64,000 nucleotides of DNA. It comes from Streptomyces sp. NRRL F-2664. Lineage in GTDB: Bacteria; Actinomycetota; Actinomycetes; Streptomycetales; Streptomycetaceae. The stretch's first letter is position 1. Each line of letters starts with the position of its first letter. Both the position numbers and the translations under genes were made by a program. The stretch lies in the NCBI RefSeq assembly GCF_000719345.1, contig NZ_JOFX01000034.1, positions 1 to 64,000 of the forward strand. The letters are read 5' to 3'. Under the pieces are notes generated by a model. That model was given only the letters and a program-made list of their open reading frames with translations, did no database searches and was not told the origin of the DNA. Positions 5,904 through 15,157 of the stretch are shown one piece after another.

Positions 5904-8075
5904 CTACGCGTCGTCAGGATCCTCTCCCCCGGGCTCCTGACCTGCGCAGATGGCCAAGACATCGGCTCCGTACCGGTCGAGCTTGCGACCGCCCACCCCG
6001 GAGATCATCGCGAGCTCCCCGGCCTCGGTCGGTGCCGCCTCCGCGATCGCCATGAGCGTCTTGTCCGTGAAGACGCAGTAGGCGGGCAGGCCCTGCTCCT
6101 TGGACTGGCCGGCGCGCCACTCCCGCAGCCGCTCGTACAGGCCCTCGTCCATGTCGGAGGGGCAGTCCTCGCAGCGCATCAGCTTCAGCTCGCCGGCCTC
6201 GGTCAGCGTCCTGCCGCAGACCCGGCACAGGACCGGACCCCGGCGGCCGCGCGGTCGCGGCGCCCTCTCGCCGCCCGCGGAGCCCGGCCGGCTCCCCGGA
6301 GCCGCGGAGCCCGGCCGCAGGCCGTTGAGGAAGCGGCTGGGGCGCCGGGAGGCCCGTCCGCCGGGGGCGCGGGAGAGCGCCCAGGAGAGGGTCAGGTGCA
6401 GCCGGGCCCGGGTGACGCCGACGTACAGCAGCCGGCGCTCCTCCTCCACCTGGTCGTCGGTCTTGGCATAGGTGATCGGCAGCATGCCGTCGGTGAGCCC
6501 GACGAGGAACACGGCGTCCCACTCCAAGCCCTTCGCCGCATGCAGCGAGGCCAGCGTGACGCCCTGGACGGTCGGGGCGTGCTGGGCGGCCCTGCGCTCG
6601 TCCAGCTCGACGGTGAGGTCGGCCAGGGTGGCTCCGGGCCGGGAGCGGGCGAAGTCCTCGGCGAGCCGGAGCAGCGCGGCCACGGACTCCCACTGGTCGC
6701 GCACGGCCCCGGAGCCGGCGGGCGGCTCGCCGGTCCAGCCGGTGGAGCTGAGCACGGCCCGGACCTGGGAGCCCAGGTCGACGACGTCCTCCAGCAGCGG
6801 GTCGTTCCCGCCGGAGCGGGCGGCTCCGCGCAGCGCGAGGACGGCCCTCTGGATCTCCTGGCGCTCGAAGAACCGCTCGGCTCCGCGCAGCTGGTACGGG
6901 ACCCCGGCGTCGGCGAGGGCCTGCTCGTAGACCTCGGACTGGGCGTTGATGCGGAAGAGGACGGCGATCTCGCCGGCCGGCACGCCCGCGGCGATCAGGT
7001 CGCGGATCCGGTGGGCGACCCCCTCGGCCTCGGCGGGCTCGTCGGCGTACTCGGCGTAGACCGGCGGGGGGCCGCTCTCGCGCTGGGAGACCAGTTCGAG
7101 GCGGTGCTCGGCGGCCCGCCCCCGGGCCTGGCCCAGCAGGCCGTTGGCGAGGTGCACCACCTGGGGCGTCGAGCGGTAGTCGCGGACCAGCTTGACCACG
7201 GTGGCGTGCGGGTAGCGCGTGCGGAAGTTCAGCAGGTGGTCGGGGGTGGCGCCGGTGAAGGAGTAGATGGTCTGGCTGGCGTCGCCGACGACGCAGAGGC
7301 TGTCGCGCTCGCCGAGCCACAGGTCGAGCAGCCGCTGCTGGAGCGGGCTGACGTCCTGGTACTCGTCCACGACGAAGTGCTGGTACTGGGCGCGGATCTG
7401 CTCGGCGATGTCGTGGCGGTCCTGCAGGATGCCGACGGTCAGCAGCAGCACGTCCTCGAAGTCGATCATGCCTCGGTCGCGCTTGAGCTGTTCGTACGTG
7501 CCGTAGATCTGGGCGATCTCGGCCATGTCACGGGGTGCCTCGCGGCCGGCCTTCAGAGCGGCCGCCGGATAGTCGGCGGGCACCGTCTGGGTGACCTTCG
7601 CCCACTCGATCTCCCCGGTGACGTCGCGCAGCTCGCTCCGGTCGAGGCGGATGCGGCAGCGGGCCCCGGCCTCCGCGACGAACTGGACCTTGCGCTCCAG
7701 CAGCCGGGGGACGGCTTCCCCGCCGACGGCTCTGGGCCAGAAGTACTGGAGCTGGCGCAGGGCCGCGGAGTGGAAGGTCCGGGCCTGGACCCCGCCCGCC
7801 CCGAGCGCGCGCAGCCGGCCGCGCATCTCGCCGGCGGCCCGGTTGGTGAAGGTGACGGCGAGCACGCTGGCCGGCATGAGCAGCCCGGACCGCACCCCGT
7901 AGGCGATCCGGTGGGTGATCGCGCGGGTCTTGCCGGTACCGGCTCCGGCCAGCACGCACACCGGTCCGCGCAGGCTCGTCGCGACCTCGCGCTGCTCCGG
8001 GTCGAGCCCCAGGAGCACCGCGTCGGCCGAGTCGGGCGCGGCGGTGAAGGATGAGGAGTGCGTTGCTGCTGTCAC
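5904..8075 (-). CDS. uvrD2: ATP-dependent DNA helicase UvrD2 with HRDC domain
   Basis: A 723-residue SF1A helicase. Walker A GAGTGKT lies at ~44-50, motif Ia is TFTNRAAGE, and Walker B VVDEYQD is at ~236-241. C-terminal helicase motifs include LHAAKGLEWDAVFLVG and YVGVTRAR. After the helicase core come a tetracysteine motif (CRVCG...CEDC, ~610-632) and an HRDC domain in the last ~80 residues. This helicase-CxxC-HRDC order is diagnostic of actinobacterial UvrD2, a 3'-5' translocase needed for growth in mycobacteria. The gene diverges from mycoredoxin, and its stop abuts the wblC promoter. Confidence 0.93.
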   Translation of the reverse strand: MTAATHSSSFTAAPDSADAVLLGLDPEQREVATSLRGPVCVLAGAGTGKTRAITHRIAYGVRSGLLMPASVLAVTFTNRAAGEMRGRLRALGAGGVQARTFHSAALRQLQYFWPRAVGGEAVPRLLERKVQFVAEAGARCRIRLDRSELRDVTGEIEWAKVTQTVPADYPAAALKAGREAPRDMAEIAQIYGTYEQLKRDRGMIDFEDVLLLTVGILQDRHDIAEQIRAQYQHFVVDEYQDVSPLQQRLLDLWLGERDSLCVVGDASQTIYSFTGATPDHLLNFRTRYPHATVVKLVRDYRSTPQVVHLANGLLGQARGRAAEHRLELVSQRESGPPPVYAEYADEPAEAEGVAHRIRDLIAAGVPAGEIAVLFRINAQSEVYEQALADAGVPYQLRGAERFFERQEIQRAVLALRGAARSGGNDPLLEDVVDLGSQVRAVLSSTGWTGEPPAGSGAVRDQWESVAALLRLAEDFARSRPGATLADLTVELDERRAAQHAPTVQGVTLASLHAAKGLEWDAVFLVGLTDGMLPITYAKTDDQVEEERRLLYVGVTRARLHLTLSWALSRAPGGRASRRPSRFLNGLRPGSAAPGSRPGSAGGERAPRPRGRRGPVLCRVCGRTLTEAGELKLMRCEDCPSDMDEGLYERLREWRAGQSKEQGLPAYCVFTDKTLMAIAEAAPTEAGELAMISGVGGRKLDRYGADVLAICAGQEPGGEDPDDA

Positions 8076-8177
8076 TCCGCCATGCTGCCAGGTCTCGTGC
8101 GCCGGGCGGGAAATCTGTCCACAGGCATCACGGATACGTCATACCGGTCACACGCACGGTGCGGATGTGCACGGACG

Positions 8178-8204
8178 GGAATGTTCCGCGCGGTGGCGTA
8201 CGTT
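8178..8204 (+). promoter_or_regulatory. Predicted SigR-type promoter for mycoredoxin
   Basis: GGAAT (8178-8182) and GTT (8202-8204) with a 19-base spacer match the SigR consensus GGAAT-N18/19-GTT for thiol-oxidative stress. The element lies 43 bases upstream of the mycoredoxin ATG, in the right orientation. The target is itself a thiol redox gene, which supports the assignment. Confidence 0.7.
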
Positions 8205-8246
8205 CGTGTACTCGGACCACAGAGCCTTCACGAAGGAGAGCGCAGC

Positions 8247-8507
8247 ATGCAGGACACCGGCACCGTCACGATGTACAGCACGACCTGGTGCGGCTACTGC
8301 CGTCGGCTGAAGACGCAGCTGGACCGGGAAGGCATCGCGTACAACGAGATCAACATCGAGCTCGATCCGGAGTCCGCCGCGTTCGTCGAGAAGGCCAACG
8401 GCGGGAACCAGACAGTGCCGACCGTGCTCGTGAAGTCCGCCGCCGGCAACGAGTCCGTCATGACGAACCCGAGCCTGGCCCAGGTCAAGCAGGCCCTCGC
8501 CGTCTGA
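8247..8507 (+). CDS. mrx1: Mycoredoxin (mycothiol-dependent glutaredoxin-like protein)
   Basis: An 86-residue glutaredoxin-fold protein with the active-site WCGYC at ~15-19 and the cis-proline stretch TVPTVLV. Mycoredoxins use mycothiol to reduce mixed disulfides in actinobacteria. The ATG follows GAAGGAGAG at good spacing. The gene is divergent from uvrD2 as in mycobacteria, has a SigR-like promoter upstream and is followed by a hairpin terminator. Confidence 0.93.
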   Translation: MQDTGTVTMYSTTWCGYCRRLKTQLDREGIAYNEINIELDPESAAFVEKANGGNQTVPTVLVKSAAGNESVMTNPSLAQVKQALAV

Positions 8508-8531
8508 GCCGGCTCTCCCGGCGTCCGCAGC

Positions 8532-8559
8532 AGGCCCCCGCCGTCCGAGGCGGGGGCCT
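8532..8559. terminator. Terminator between mycoredoxin and nudC
   Basis: An 11-bp perfect stem AGGCCCCCGCC / GGCGGGGGCCT with a six-base loop, followed on the plus strand by T's and lying between convergent genes. Confidence 0.8.
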
Positions 8560-8576
8560 TCCGCATGTGACGGACG

Positions 8577-9506
8577 TTACGCGGCGGCCCTGGGCAGGGG
8601 CTCGCCGTACCAGCGCTCGACCAGCCGGGCGGCGATGGAGATGCCCGACGGGGGCAGCACCTCGCCCGACTCGAACGCCGCGCGCAGCTCCTCGCGGGAG
8701 AACCAGCGGGCCTCCTGGATCTCCTCGCCGTCCACGGTGATCTCGGAACTGGTGGCCCGGGCGTTGAAGCCGAGCATCAGGCTGTAGGGGAACGGCCACG
8801 GCTGGCTGGCCACGTACTCGACCCGCCCGACCCTGACGCCCGCCTCCTCCCACACCTCGCGGACGACGGACTGCTCGATGGACTCGCCCGGCTCCACGAA
8901 CCCGGCGAGCGTCGAGAAGCGGCCCTCCGGCCAGTGCACCTGGCGGCCCAGCAGCGCCCGGTCGTGCTCGTCGGTGACCAGCATGATCACGGCCGGGTCG
9001 GTGCGGGGGTAGTGCTCGGCGCCGCAGCCCGGGCAGCGGCGGATGTGCCCGGCGGCCGCGACCACCGTGCGCTCCCCGCAGCGGGAGCAGAAGCGGTGCA
9101 TCCGCTGCCAGTTCTCCAGCGCCACCGCGTTGACCATCAGTGCGGCGTCGCGGTCGTTCAGGAGCAGTCCGGCCTCGCGCAGGCCCGCCGGACGGGCCGA
9201 CTGGTCCATGCGGCCGGGCAGGGCGTCCTTCTGCAGGGCGAAGTACCGTACGCCGTCCTCGTCCGTGCCCAGGAAGTAGCGGTGGGTCTCGGTGACCGGG
9301 GCCTCGAAGGCCGGCGTCATCACGATGCCGGTGCCGCCGTCGGGGGTGTCGTCGATCAGGACCTGGCCGCCGGAGACGACGAAGACGCGGGTCGTCGGGT
9401 GGCTCCAGGCGGCGGCGAGCCAGGCCTCGTCGAGGCGGTGGTGCGCACTGCGGTCGATGCCGCTGGGCGCGGTGAGCGAGACGGGACGCTCGGTATGGGT
9501 GCTCAC
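8577..9506 (-). CDS. nudC: NAD+ diphosphatase (Nudix, NudC family)
   Basis: A 309-residue NudC-type enzyme that hydrolyses NAD(H) and, in characterised homologues, removes NAD caps from RNA. Features in order are a zinc ribbon (CSRCG...CPGCG), then HYPRTDPAVIML, a Nudix box (GFVEPGESIEQ...REVWEEAGV) and the NudC signature SQPWPFPYS. I chose the GTG whose product begins STHTERP because GGAAG lies six to ten bases before it; longer in-frame starts are less well placed. It is the last gene of the leftward adnA-adnB-dipeptidase-nudC run, 64 bases after the dipeptidase stop. Confidence 0.93.
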   Translation of the reverse strand: MSTHTERPVSLTAPSGIDRSAHHRLDEAWLAAAWSHPTTRVFVVSGGQVLIDDTPDGGTGIVMTPAFEAPVTETHRYFLGTDEDGVRYFALQKDALPGRMDQSARPAGLREAGLLLNDRDAALMVNAVALENWQRMHRFCSRCGERTVVAAAGHIRRCPGCGAEHYPRTDPAVIMLVTDEHDRALLGRQVHWPEGRFSTLAGFVEPGESIEQSVVREVWEEAGVRVGRVEYVASQPWPFPYSLMLGFNARATSSEITVDGEEIQEARWFSREELRAAFESGEVLPPSGISIAARLVERWYGEPLPRAAA

Positions 9507-9570
9507 TGGTACTTCCAACTCCCCCGGTGGTGGGACAGGCATGCTCGGTACGACAGGTGTGTGCGCCGGG

Positions 9571-10998
9571 TCAGGCGGGTGCGGGCGGCGGCGTGCCGGG
9601 GGCGCGCAGGGCGGCGGCCAGGTCCCCCCAGAGGTAGGCGGCCGTCTCGACGCCCTTGAGCAGCAGGTCCAGCTCGACCTTCTCGTTCGGCGCGTGCCAG
9701 CCGTCCGACGGCACGGAGATCCCGAGGAAGAGGACGGGTGCGTCGAGTACGTCCTGGAGGTCGGCGGCGGGCCCGGAGCCGCCCTCGCGGGTGAAGCGGA
9801 TCTTCTGGCCGAAGGCGCGGCCCATGGACCGGACGACGGACTGCAGCGCCGGGTGGTCCAGCGGGGTCAGGCAGGGGCGGGTGGGGGCGCCGAAGGTGAT
9901 GGCGTGCCGGATCCCGTCCGGGACACGGGTCGCGACCCACTCCCTGACGGCCGCCTCGACCTCGTACGGGTCCTGCCCCGACACCAGGCGGAACGACAAC
10001 TTCACGTGGGCGGAGGCGGGCACGATGGTCTTCCCGCCGGGGCCCTGGTAGCCGCCGCCGATGCCGTTGACCTCGGCCGTGGGGCGGGCCCACACCCGCT
10101 CCAGGGTGGAGTAGCCGGCCTCCCCGGCGGCCGCGTGCGACTTGGCCGTGCGCAGCCACTCCGACTCGTCGAAGGGCAGCTCGGCGATGAGCGCGCGCTC
10201 CGTGTCGGTGAGCTCGGCGATCCCGTCGTAGAAGCCGGGGACGGTGACGCGGCCGTCGGCGTCGTGCAGGGCGGCGACCAGGCGCGCGGCGGCGGTGGCC
10301 GGGTTGGGCACGGCTCCGCCGAAAGCGCCGGAGTGGATGTCCTGGTCGGGGCCGTGGAGGTCGATCTCGCAGTCGGCGACGCCGCGCATGCCGGTGCAGA
10401 CGGTGGGCGTGGTCTCGGACCACATGCCGGTGTCGGAGACGATGACGACATCGGCGGCGAGTTCGCCGGCGCGGGTCTCGACGAGCTCGCGGAAGTGCGC
10501 GGAGCCGGACTCCTCCTCGCCCTCGACGATCAGCTTGAGGTGGACGGCGGGGGCGGCGGCGCCCGTGGCCGCCAGGTGCGCCCGGACCCCCAGGGTGTGG
10601 AAGAACACCTGGCCCTTGTCGTCCGCGGCGCCGCGCGCGTAGAGGCGGCCGCCCTGGACCACCGGCTCGAACGGGTCGGTGTGCCAGCCGTCGGCGAGGG
10701 CGGCGGGCTGCACGTCGTGGTGGCCGTACACGAGGACGGTCGGGGCGTGCGGGTCCTCGCTCGGCCAGTGCGCGTAGACGGCGGGGGCGCCGCGGGTCTC
10801 CCAGACCTCGGCGACCGGGAAGCCGGTCTCCTTGAGCTTCGCCGCGAGCCATTCGGCGCTGCGGCGTACGTCGTCCGCGTGCTCGGGCTGGGCCGAGACG
10901 GAGGGGATGCGCAGCCACTCGGCGAGGTCGTCGAGGAAGGCGGCGCGGTGGGTGTCGATGTACGTGCGGACGACGCTGTCCGGCCGGGTGTCGCTCAT
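9571..10998 (-). CDS. M20-family metallo-dipeptidase
   Basis: A 475-residue di-zinc peptidase of the carnosinase-like (CNDP) M20 branch. Metal and catalytic motifs are VYGHHDVQP (~90), GAADDKGQ (~128) and VEGEEESGS (~163), with a dimerisation insert near FGGAVPNPATA. It likely hydrolyses dipeptides in the cytosol. Its start is nine bases from the adnB stop, so it probably shares the adnAB transcript. The role in that company may be unrelated to repair. Confidence 0.9.
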   Translation of the reverse strand: MSDTRPDSVVRTYIDTHRAAFLDDLAEWLRIPSVSAQPEHADDVRRSAEWLAAKLKETGFPVAEVWETRGAPAVYAHWPSEDPHAPTVLVYGHHDVQPAALADGWHTDPFEPVVQGGRLYARGAADDKGQVFFHTLGVRAHLAATGAAAPAVHLKLIVEGEEESGSAHFRELVETRAGELAADVVIVSDTGMWSETTPTVCTGMRGVADCEIDLHGPDQDIHSGAFGGAVPNPATAAARLVAALHDADGRVTVPGFYDGIAELTDTERALIAELPFDESEWLRTAKSHAAAGEAGYSTLERVWARPTAEVNGIGGGYQGPGGKTIVPASAHVKLSFRLVSGQDPYEVEAAVREWVATRVPDGIRHAITFGAPTRPCLTPLDHPALQSVVRSMGRAFGQKIRFTREGGSGPAADLQDVLDAPVLFLGISVPSDGWHAPNEKVELDLLLKGVETAAYLWGDLAAALRAPGTPPPAPA

Positions 10999-11007
10999 GC
11001 CCCGAGC

Positions 11008-14000
11008 CTAGCCGTCCGCCCGGTGGTCGCCGTCGGGGCCCGATGCGCCTTGGAGGATCCGCTCAAGGCGGGCCCTGCCGGGGAGGTTGCGCGGGCGGAT
11101 CACACGGCCGCTGCGGACGTGGAGGAAGGCGGCGGTGACCCGGTCGAGCGGGGTGTCCGTGGCTTCGGCCCAGGCCAGGCGGTAGACGGCGAGCTGGAGC
11201 GGGTCGGCGTCGGTGGTTCGGCCGGTCTTCCAGTCGACGATCTCGTAGGCGTCGTCGCCGTGGGCATCGGTCGTCTTGTAGACGGCGTCGATCCGACCGC
11301 GGACGACCCGGCCGGCGAGGGTGATCTGGACCGGGGCCTCCATCCGGTGGGGCGGGCGGTCGGCATAGGGGCTGCGCTCGAAGGCCGCCTTGAGGGCGTC
11401 GAGGTCGGCGTCGTCGGCGATGTCCTGCCCGGCGCCGGCGCCGGGCAGGTCGGCGACGGGGTCGAGGACGTCGAGGAAGGGGAGCGGGAGGTCCTCGAAG
11501 CGGGACTCGACCCAGGCGTGGAAGCGGGTGCCCTGGCGGGCCGCCGGCTGCGGGGGCTTCGGCATGGGGCGAGCGAGGTCGCGGGCGAAGCCCTGCTCGT
11601 CGGCGGCGAGCCGGAGCAGCTGGCTGGCGGACAGGGCGGCGGGCAGTTCCACGTCGCGGACGGCCGCGCGGGAACGGCGGAGCTCGCCCTCCAGGGCGTC
11701 GAGGTCCCGGTCCCACGAGGCGACGGTCCGCGCCTCCTCGGGCGTGAGCCGCGCGCCTCGGGCGGGCTCACCCGCCCCGGACCGCGCCGCGGAGTACGGC
11801 TGCACCGAGTGGAACCGGCCCCCGGCGGGCCCGGCCACGCCGGGCCGCCCCGCGGGGGCGGCCTGCGGGGCGGCGGGGCGGGCGGGCGGGCGGGCGCCGG
11901 GCTGCGCCGCGGGCTCAGTCGCCCAGGCCTCGCCGGCCCATGCCTCGTCGGCCCACGCGTCGTCGGCCCACGCGTCCTGCGGCGCGGCGGCTCCGCCCGC
12001 GGCATACGGCTCACCCAGCGGGTCGGCCGGTGAGGCAGGCACCCGCACGCCGGGCCGCGCCGACGGGTCGTCGGCCCAGGCGTCCCACGGCCCGACGGCT
12101 CCGCCCGCGGCGTACGGGTCGGCGGTCGGTGCGCCGCCGCGCGGCTCCGCCGGGGAAGCGCCGTCCTCCGCCGGGGCGGCCGGCACGCCGGGCCGCGCCG
12201 ACGGGTCGGCGGATCGGGCGTCGCTCGGGGCGACGGCTGCGTCCGCGGCGCCTGCGTCCGGCGTCGGGTGCCCCGCTGCCGGGCGGGGTGCGCCGTCGCC
12301 CCGGGCAGGCTCGGCCGGGGCGGGCCGGGGGCCGCGCGGACGGGGTACGGCGTGCGGCCCCGGGTCTGCGGGTCCGACCGCCCCGGCGGCCCCGGCGGCC
12401 CCGGCCGGGTCGTCCGCCGGGGCGGTGGCGGCGGCCCGGGGCGGAGCCGCGCCGGCGCCGTTCCAGAGGTCGTCGGTGTCCCAGGCGTCGGCCGGGACGG
12501 ACCAGGGGGCCTCCGGGGGCCATGGTTCGGCGTCGTAGGCGGGGTCTTCGCAGTCCGGGGGCCAGAGACAGGCCTCGTCCTGCGCGGGCGGGGGCGGCGT
12601 CGCCAGGTGCGACTCCACCAGCGCGGCCGCCGCGCGGCGCAGGGCCAGGGAGTGCGGGTCGAGCGGGAGCGGCCAGGAGTGGTCCGGGCCGGACCCCGCG
12701 GTCAGGGCCGGGTTCTCGGCGGACGGCTCGGGCTCGTCCGCCCAGGCCTCGATCTCGCCGTGGCCTGCCGCGCAGTGCTCGTAGAGGGCCTGGAGGAACT
12801 GCGACGGGCCGCGCCGCTTCTTCTGGGTCGGGCCCCACCAGTGGCCGGAGGCCAGCAGCAGGGACCGGGGACGGGTGAAGGTCACGTAGCCCAGGCGCAG
12901 CTCCTCCACGGCTTTGTGGTGCTTGAGGGCGACCTTGAAGGACTTCAGCCCGGCCGAGGTCCAGGCCGGGTCGGCCGGCAGGGTGGGGGCGTCGCCGCGC
13001 AGCGCGTACGGGAGGACCTTGGCGTACGAGGTCCAGGCCTCCGGCGCCTTCTCCTTCGGGAAGGACCCCGCGCACAGGTCGGGGACGACCACCACGTCCC
13101 ACTCCAGGCCCTTGGACTTGTGGGCGGTGAGGACCTTCACGGTGTTCTCGCCGCCCGGCAGGGCGTGGTCGAGGCCCTTCTCGTACTGGGCGGCCGTGCG
13201 CAGGAACGCCAGGAAGGCCAGCAGCGTGGCCTCGCCGTCCAGCGCGGCGAAACCGGCGGCGACGTCCATGAAGTTCGACAGGGTCTCGCGCCGGCGGGCT
13301 GCCAGGGCGTGCGGGGACGCGGACAGTTCCACTTCGAGGCCGGTCGTGGACAGCACCCGGTGCAGGACGTCCATCAGCGGGTCGGCGAGGGAGCGGCGCA
13401 GGTCGCGGAGCTCCTGCGCGAGGTGCGCGAAGCGGACCCGGGCCTCGGCGGAGAAGGGCAGGTCGTCCGCGGTACGGCCGGCGCCGTCGAGGAAGGTCTC
13501 CAGGGCGTCGGCGAGGGACACGACCTCCGCCGGGTCGACGCCCTCGACGGCCGCCGCGAGCCGTTCGTCGGGGTCGGACCCGGCCGGTGCGCGGCCCACG
13601 AGCAGTCGTGCCCGGCGGCCGAGGAGGGCCAGGTCGCGGGCGCCGATCCGCCAGCGGGGGCCGACGAGGAGCCGGACCAGGGAGGCGTTCGCACCCGGGT
13701 CCTGGAGGACTTCGCAGACGGCGACGAGGTCGGCGACCTCGGGGAGGTGCAGCAGCCCGGACAGGCCGACGACCTCCACCGGGACGTCCCGGTCCACCAG
13801 CACGGCCTGGATCTGCGCGAAGTCCCCGGCGGAGCGGCACAGGACGGCGATCTCGCGCGGCTGCGTGCCCGTGCGCACCAGGTGGGCGACGGAGTCCGCG
13901 ACCCATTCGAGCTCCTCGGCGTGGGTCTCCAGCAGGGCGCAGCGGACCTGCCCGACGCCCTCCGCGCCCGGCGCCGGACGCAGTGCTTCCACGCCTTCGT

Positions 14001-15099
14001 GCATGGCGCGCAGCGGGGCGGCGAGGCCGTTGGCCAGGTCGAGCAGGCGGCCGCCGCTGCGCCGGTTCTCGCTGAGGGAGAGCCGGGTGGCGGGCGTGCC
14101 GTCGGCGTGCGGGAAGTGCTCGGGGAAGTCGTCCAGGTTGGCCACGGAGGCCCCGCGCCAGCCGTAGATCGCCTGGCAGGGGTCGCCGACGGCCGTGACG
14201 GCGTGGCCGGTGCCCGCGCCGAACAGGCCCGACAGCAGCAGCCGCTGGGCGACGGACGTGTCCTGGTACTCGTCGAGCAGGACCACCCGGAACTCCTCGC
14301 GCAGCAGTGCGCCCACCTCGGGCCGGGTGGTGGCGAGCTGCGCGGAGAGGGCTATCTGGTCGCTGAAGTCGAAGAGGTCGCGGGAGCGTTTGGCGGCGCG
14401 GTAGCGGCCGACGAGCTCCAGGAGTTCGAGGCGGCCGCGGACGGCCTCGGGGACCTTGCGCAGGTCTTCGTTGGTGAGCTTCACCCCGGCGAGCACGTCC
14501 AGCAGCGCGGTGTCGTGCAGGCGCAGATCGGCGGGGTCGACCAGGTGCTCGGAGAGTTCCGCGTCGAGCGCGAGGAGGTCGCCGACGAGGTCGGGGAGGG
14601 ACTTGGTGAGCGAGGGGTACGGGCCGGGGGCGTCGCGCAGCACCTTCGCGGCGAGCTGGAAGCGGGTGGCGTCGGCGAGGAGGCGGGAACCGGGCTCCAG
14701 GCCGATGCGCAGGCCGTGGTCCTTGAGGAGCTGGCCGGCGAAGGCGTGGTAGGTGGAGATCCGCGGCTCCCCGCCGGCCGCGTCGGCGTCGGCCGGGGAG
14801 GGGTCGGGGTCGGTGATGCCGGCCCGCGCCAGCGCGCTCCGTACGCGCTCGGACAGCTCCCCGGCGGCCTTGTTGGTGAAGGTGAGGCCGAGGACCTGCT
14901 CGGGTGCGACCGTGCCGGTGCCGACGAGCCAGACCACGCGGGCGGCCATGACGGTGGTCTTGCCGGATCCGGCGCCGGCGACGACGACCTGCGGGGCGGG
15001 CGGGGCGGTGACGCAGGCCATCTGCTCGGGCGTGAAGGGGATCCCGAGGAGCTCCTTGAGCTGCTCGGGATCGGTCAGTACGGACGCACGCGCGGACAC
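11008..15099 (-). CDS. adnB: AdnB: UvrD-like helicase with RecB-type nuclease domain
   Basis: A 1363-residue subunit of AdnAB, the actinobacterial end-resection motor-nuclease. Walker A GAGSGKT is at ~42-48, with TFTNKAAGE, LLDEYQDTS, and the motif V/VI region TAHKSKGLEWDVVVVPD. The C-terminal nuclease shows GRIDAVYK, EIVDWKTG and QLAVYR, the RecB catalytic array, without iron-sulfur cysteines. The start of AdnB homologues matches MSARAS..PFTPEQ. Mycobacterial AdnB is about 1,100 residues; the excess here is a repetitive low-complexity insert at ~836-1100, between helicase and nuclease. The gene begins 58 bases after adnA. Confidence 0.92.
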   Translation of the reverse strand: MSARASVLTDPEQLKELLGIPFTPEQMACVTAPPAPQVVVAGAGSGKTTVMAARVVWLVGTGTVAPEQVLGLTFTNKAAGELSERVRSALARAGITDPDPSPADADAAGGEPRISTYHAFAGQLLKDHGLRIGLEPGSRLLADATRFQLAAKVLRDAPGPYPSLTKSLPDLVGDLLALDAELSEHLVDPADLRLHDTALLDVLAGVKLTNEDLRKVPEAVRGRLELLELVGRYRAAKRSRDLFDFSDQIALSAQLATTRPEVGALLREEFRVVLLDEYQDTSVAQRLLLSGLFGAGTGHAVTAVGDPCQAIYGWRGASVANLDDFPEHFPHADGTPATRLSLSENRRSGGRLLDLANGLAAPLRAMHEGVEALRPAPGAEGVGQVRCALLETHAEELEWVADSVAHLVRTGTQPREIAVLCRSAGDFAQIQAVLVDRDVPVEVVGLSGLLHLPEVADLVAVCEVLQDPGANASLVRLLVGPRWRIGARDLALLGRRARLLVGRAPAGSDPDERLAAAVEGVDPAEVVSLADALETFLDGAGRTADDLPFSAEARVRFAHLAQELRDLRRSLADPLMDVLHRVLSTTGLEVELSASPHALAARRRETLSNFMDVAAGFAALDGEATLLAFLAFLRTAAQYEKGLDHALPGGENTVKVLTAHKSKGLEWDVVVVPDLCAGSFPKEKAPEAWTSYAKVLPYALRGDAPTLPADPAWTSAGLKSFKVALKHHKAVEELRLGYVTFTRPRSLLLASGHWWGPTQKKRRGPSQFLQALYEHCAAGHGEIEAWADEPEPSAENPALTAGSGPDHSWPLPLDPHSLALRRAAAALVESHLATPPPPAQDEACLWPPDCEDPAYDAEPWPPEAPWSVPADAWDTDDLWNGAGAAPPRAAATAPADDPAGAAGAAGAVGPADPGPHAVPRPRGPRPAPAEPARGDGAPRPAAGHPTPDAGAADAAVAPSDARSADPSARPGVPAAPAEDGASPAEPRGGAPTADPYAAGGAVGPWDAWADDPSARPGVRVPASPADPLGEPYAAGGAAAPQDAWADDAWADEAWAGEAWATEPAAQPGARPPARPAAPQAAPAGRPGVAGPAGGRFHSVQPYSAARSGAGEPARGARLTPEEARTVASWDRDLDALEGELRRSRAAVRDVELPAALSASQLLRLAADEQGFARDLARPMPKPPQPAARQGTRFHAWVESRFEDLPLPFLDVLDPVADLPGAGAGQDIADDADLDALKAAFERSPYADRPPHRMEAPVQITLAGRVVRGRIDAVYKTTDAHGDDAYEIVDWKTGRTTDADPLQLAVYRLAWAEATDTPLDRVTAAFLHVRSGRVIRPRNLPGRARLERILQGASGPDGDHRADG
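11915..12205 (-). repeat. Ala/Trp/Asp-rich degenerate repeats inside adnB
   Basis: The linker between the AdnB helicase and nuclease contains near-repeats at protein level: PYAAGGA twice, SARPGV twice, and five tandem copies of AWADD/AWADE/AWAGE-type pentapeptides. The DNA shows a direct repeat with unit GTCGGCCCACGC around 11936-11972. The segment lies within a longer acidic Ala/Pro-rich stretch (about 11820-12590). It is in frame and does not break the gene. Confidence 0.7.
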
Positions 15100-15157
15100 A
15101 TCAAAAGGCTAGCCGCCCCGACCGACAGCCCCGGCCGACGGCGGGTGGGGCGGGGGC

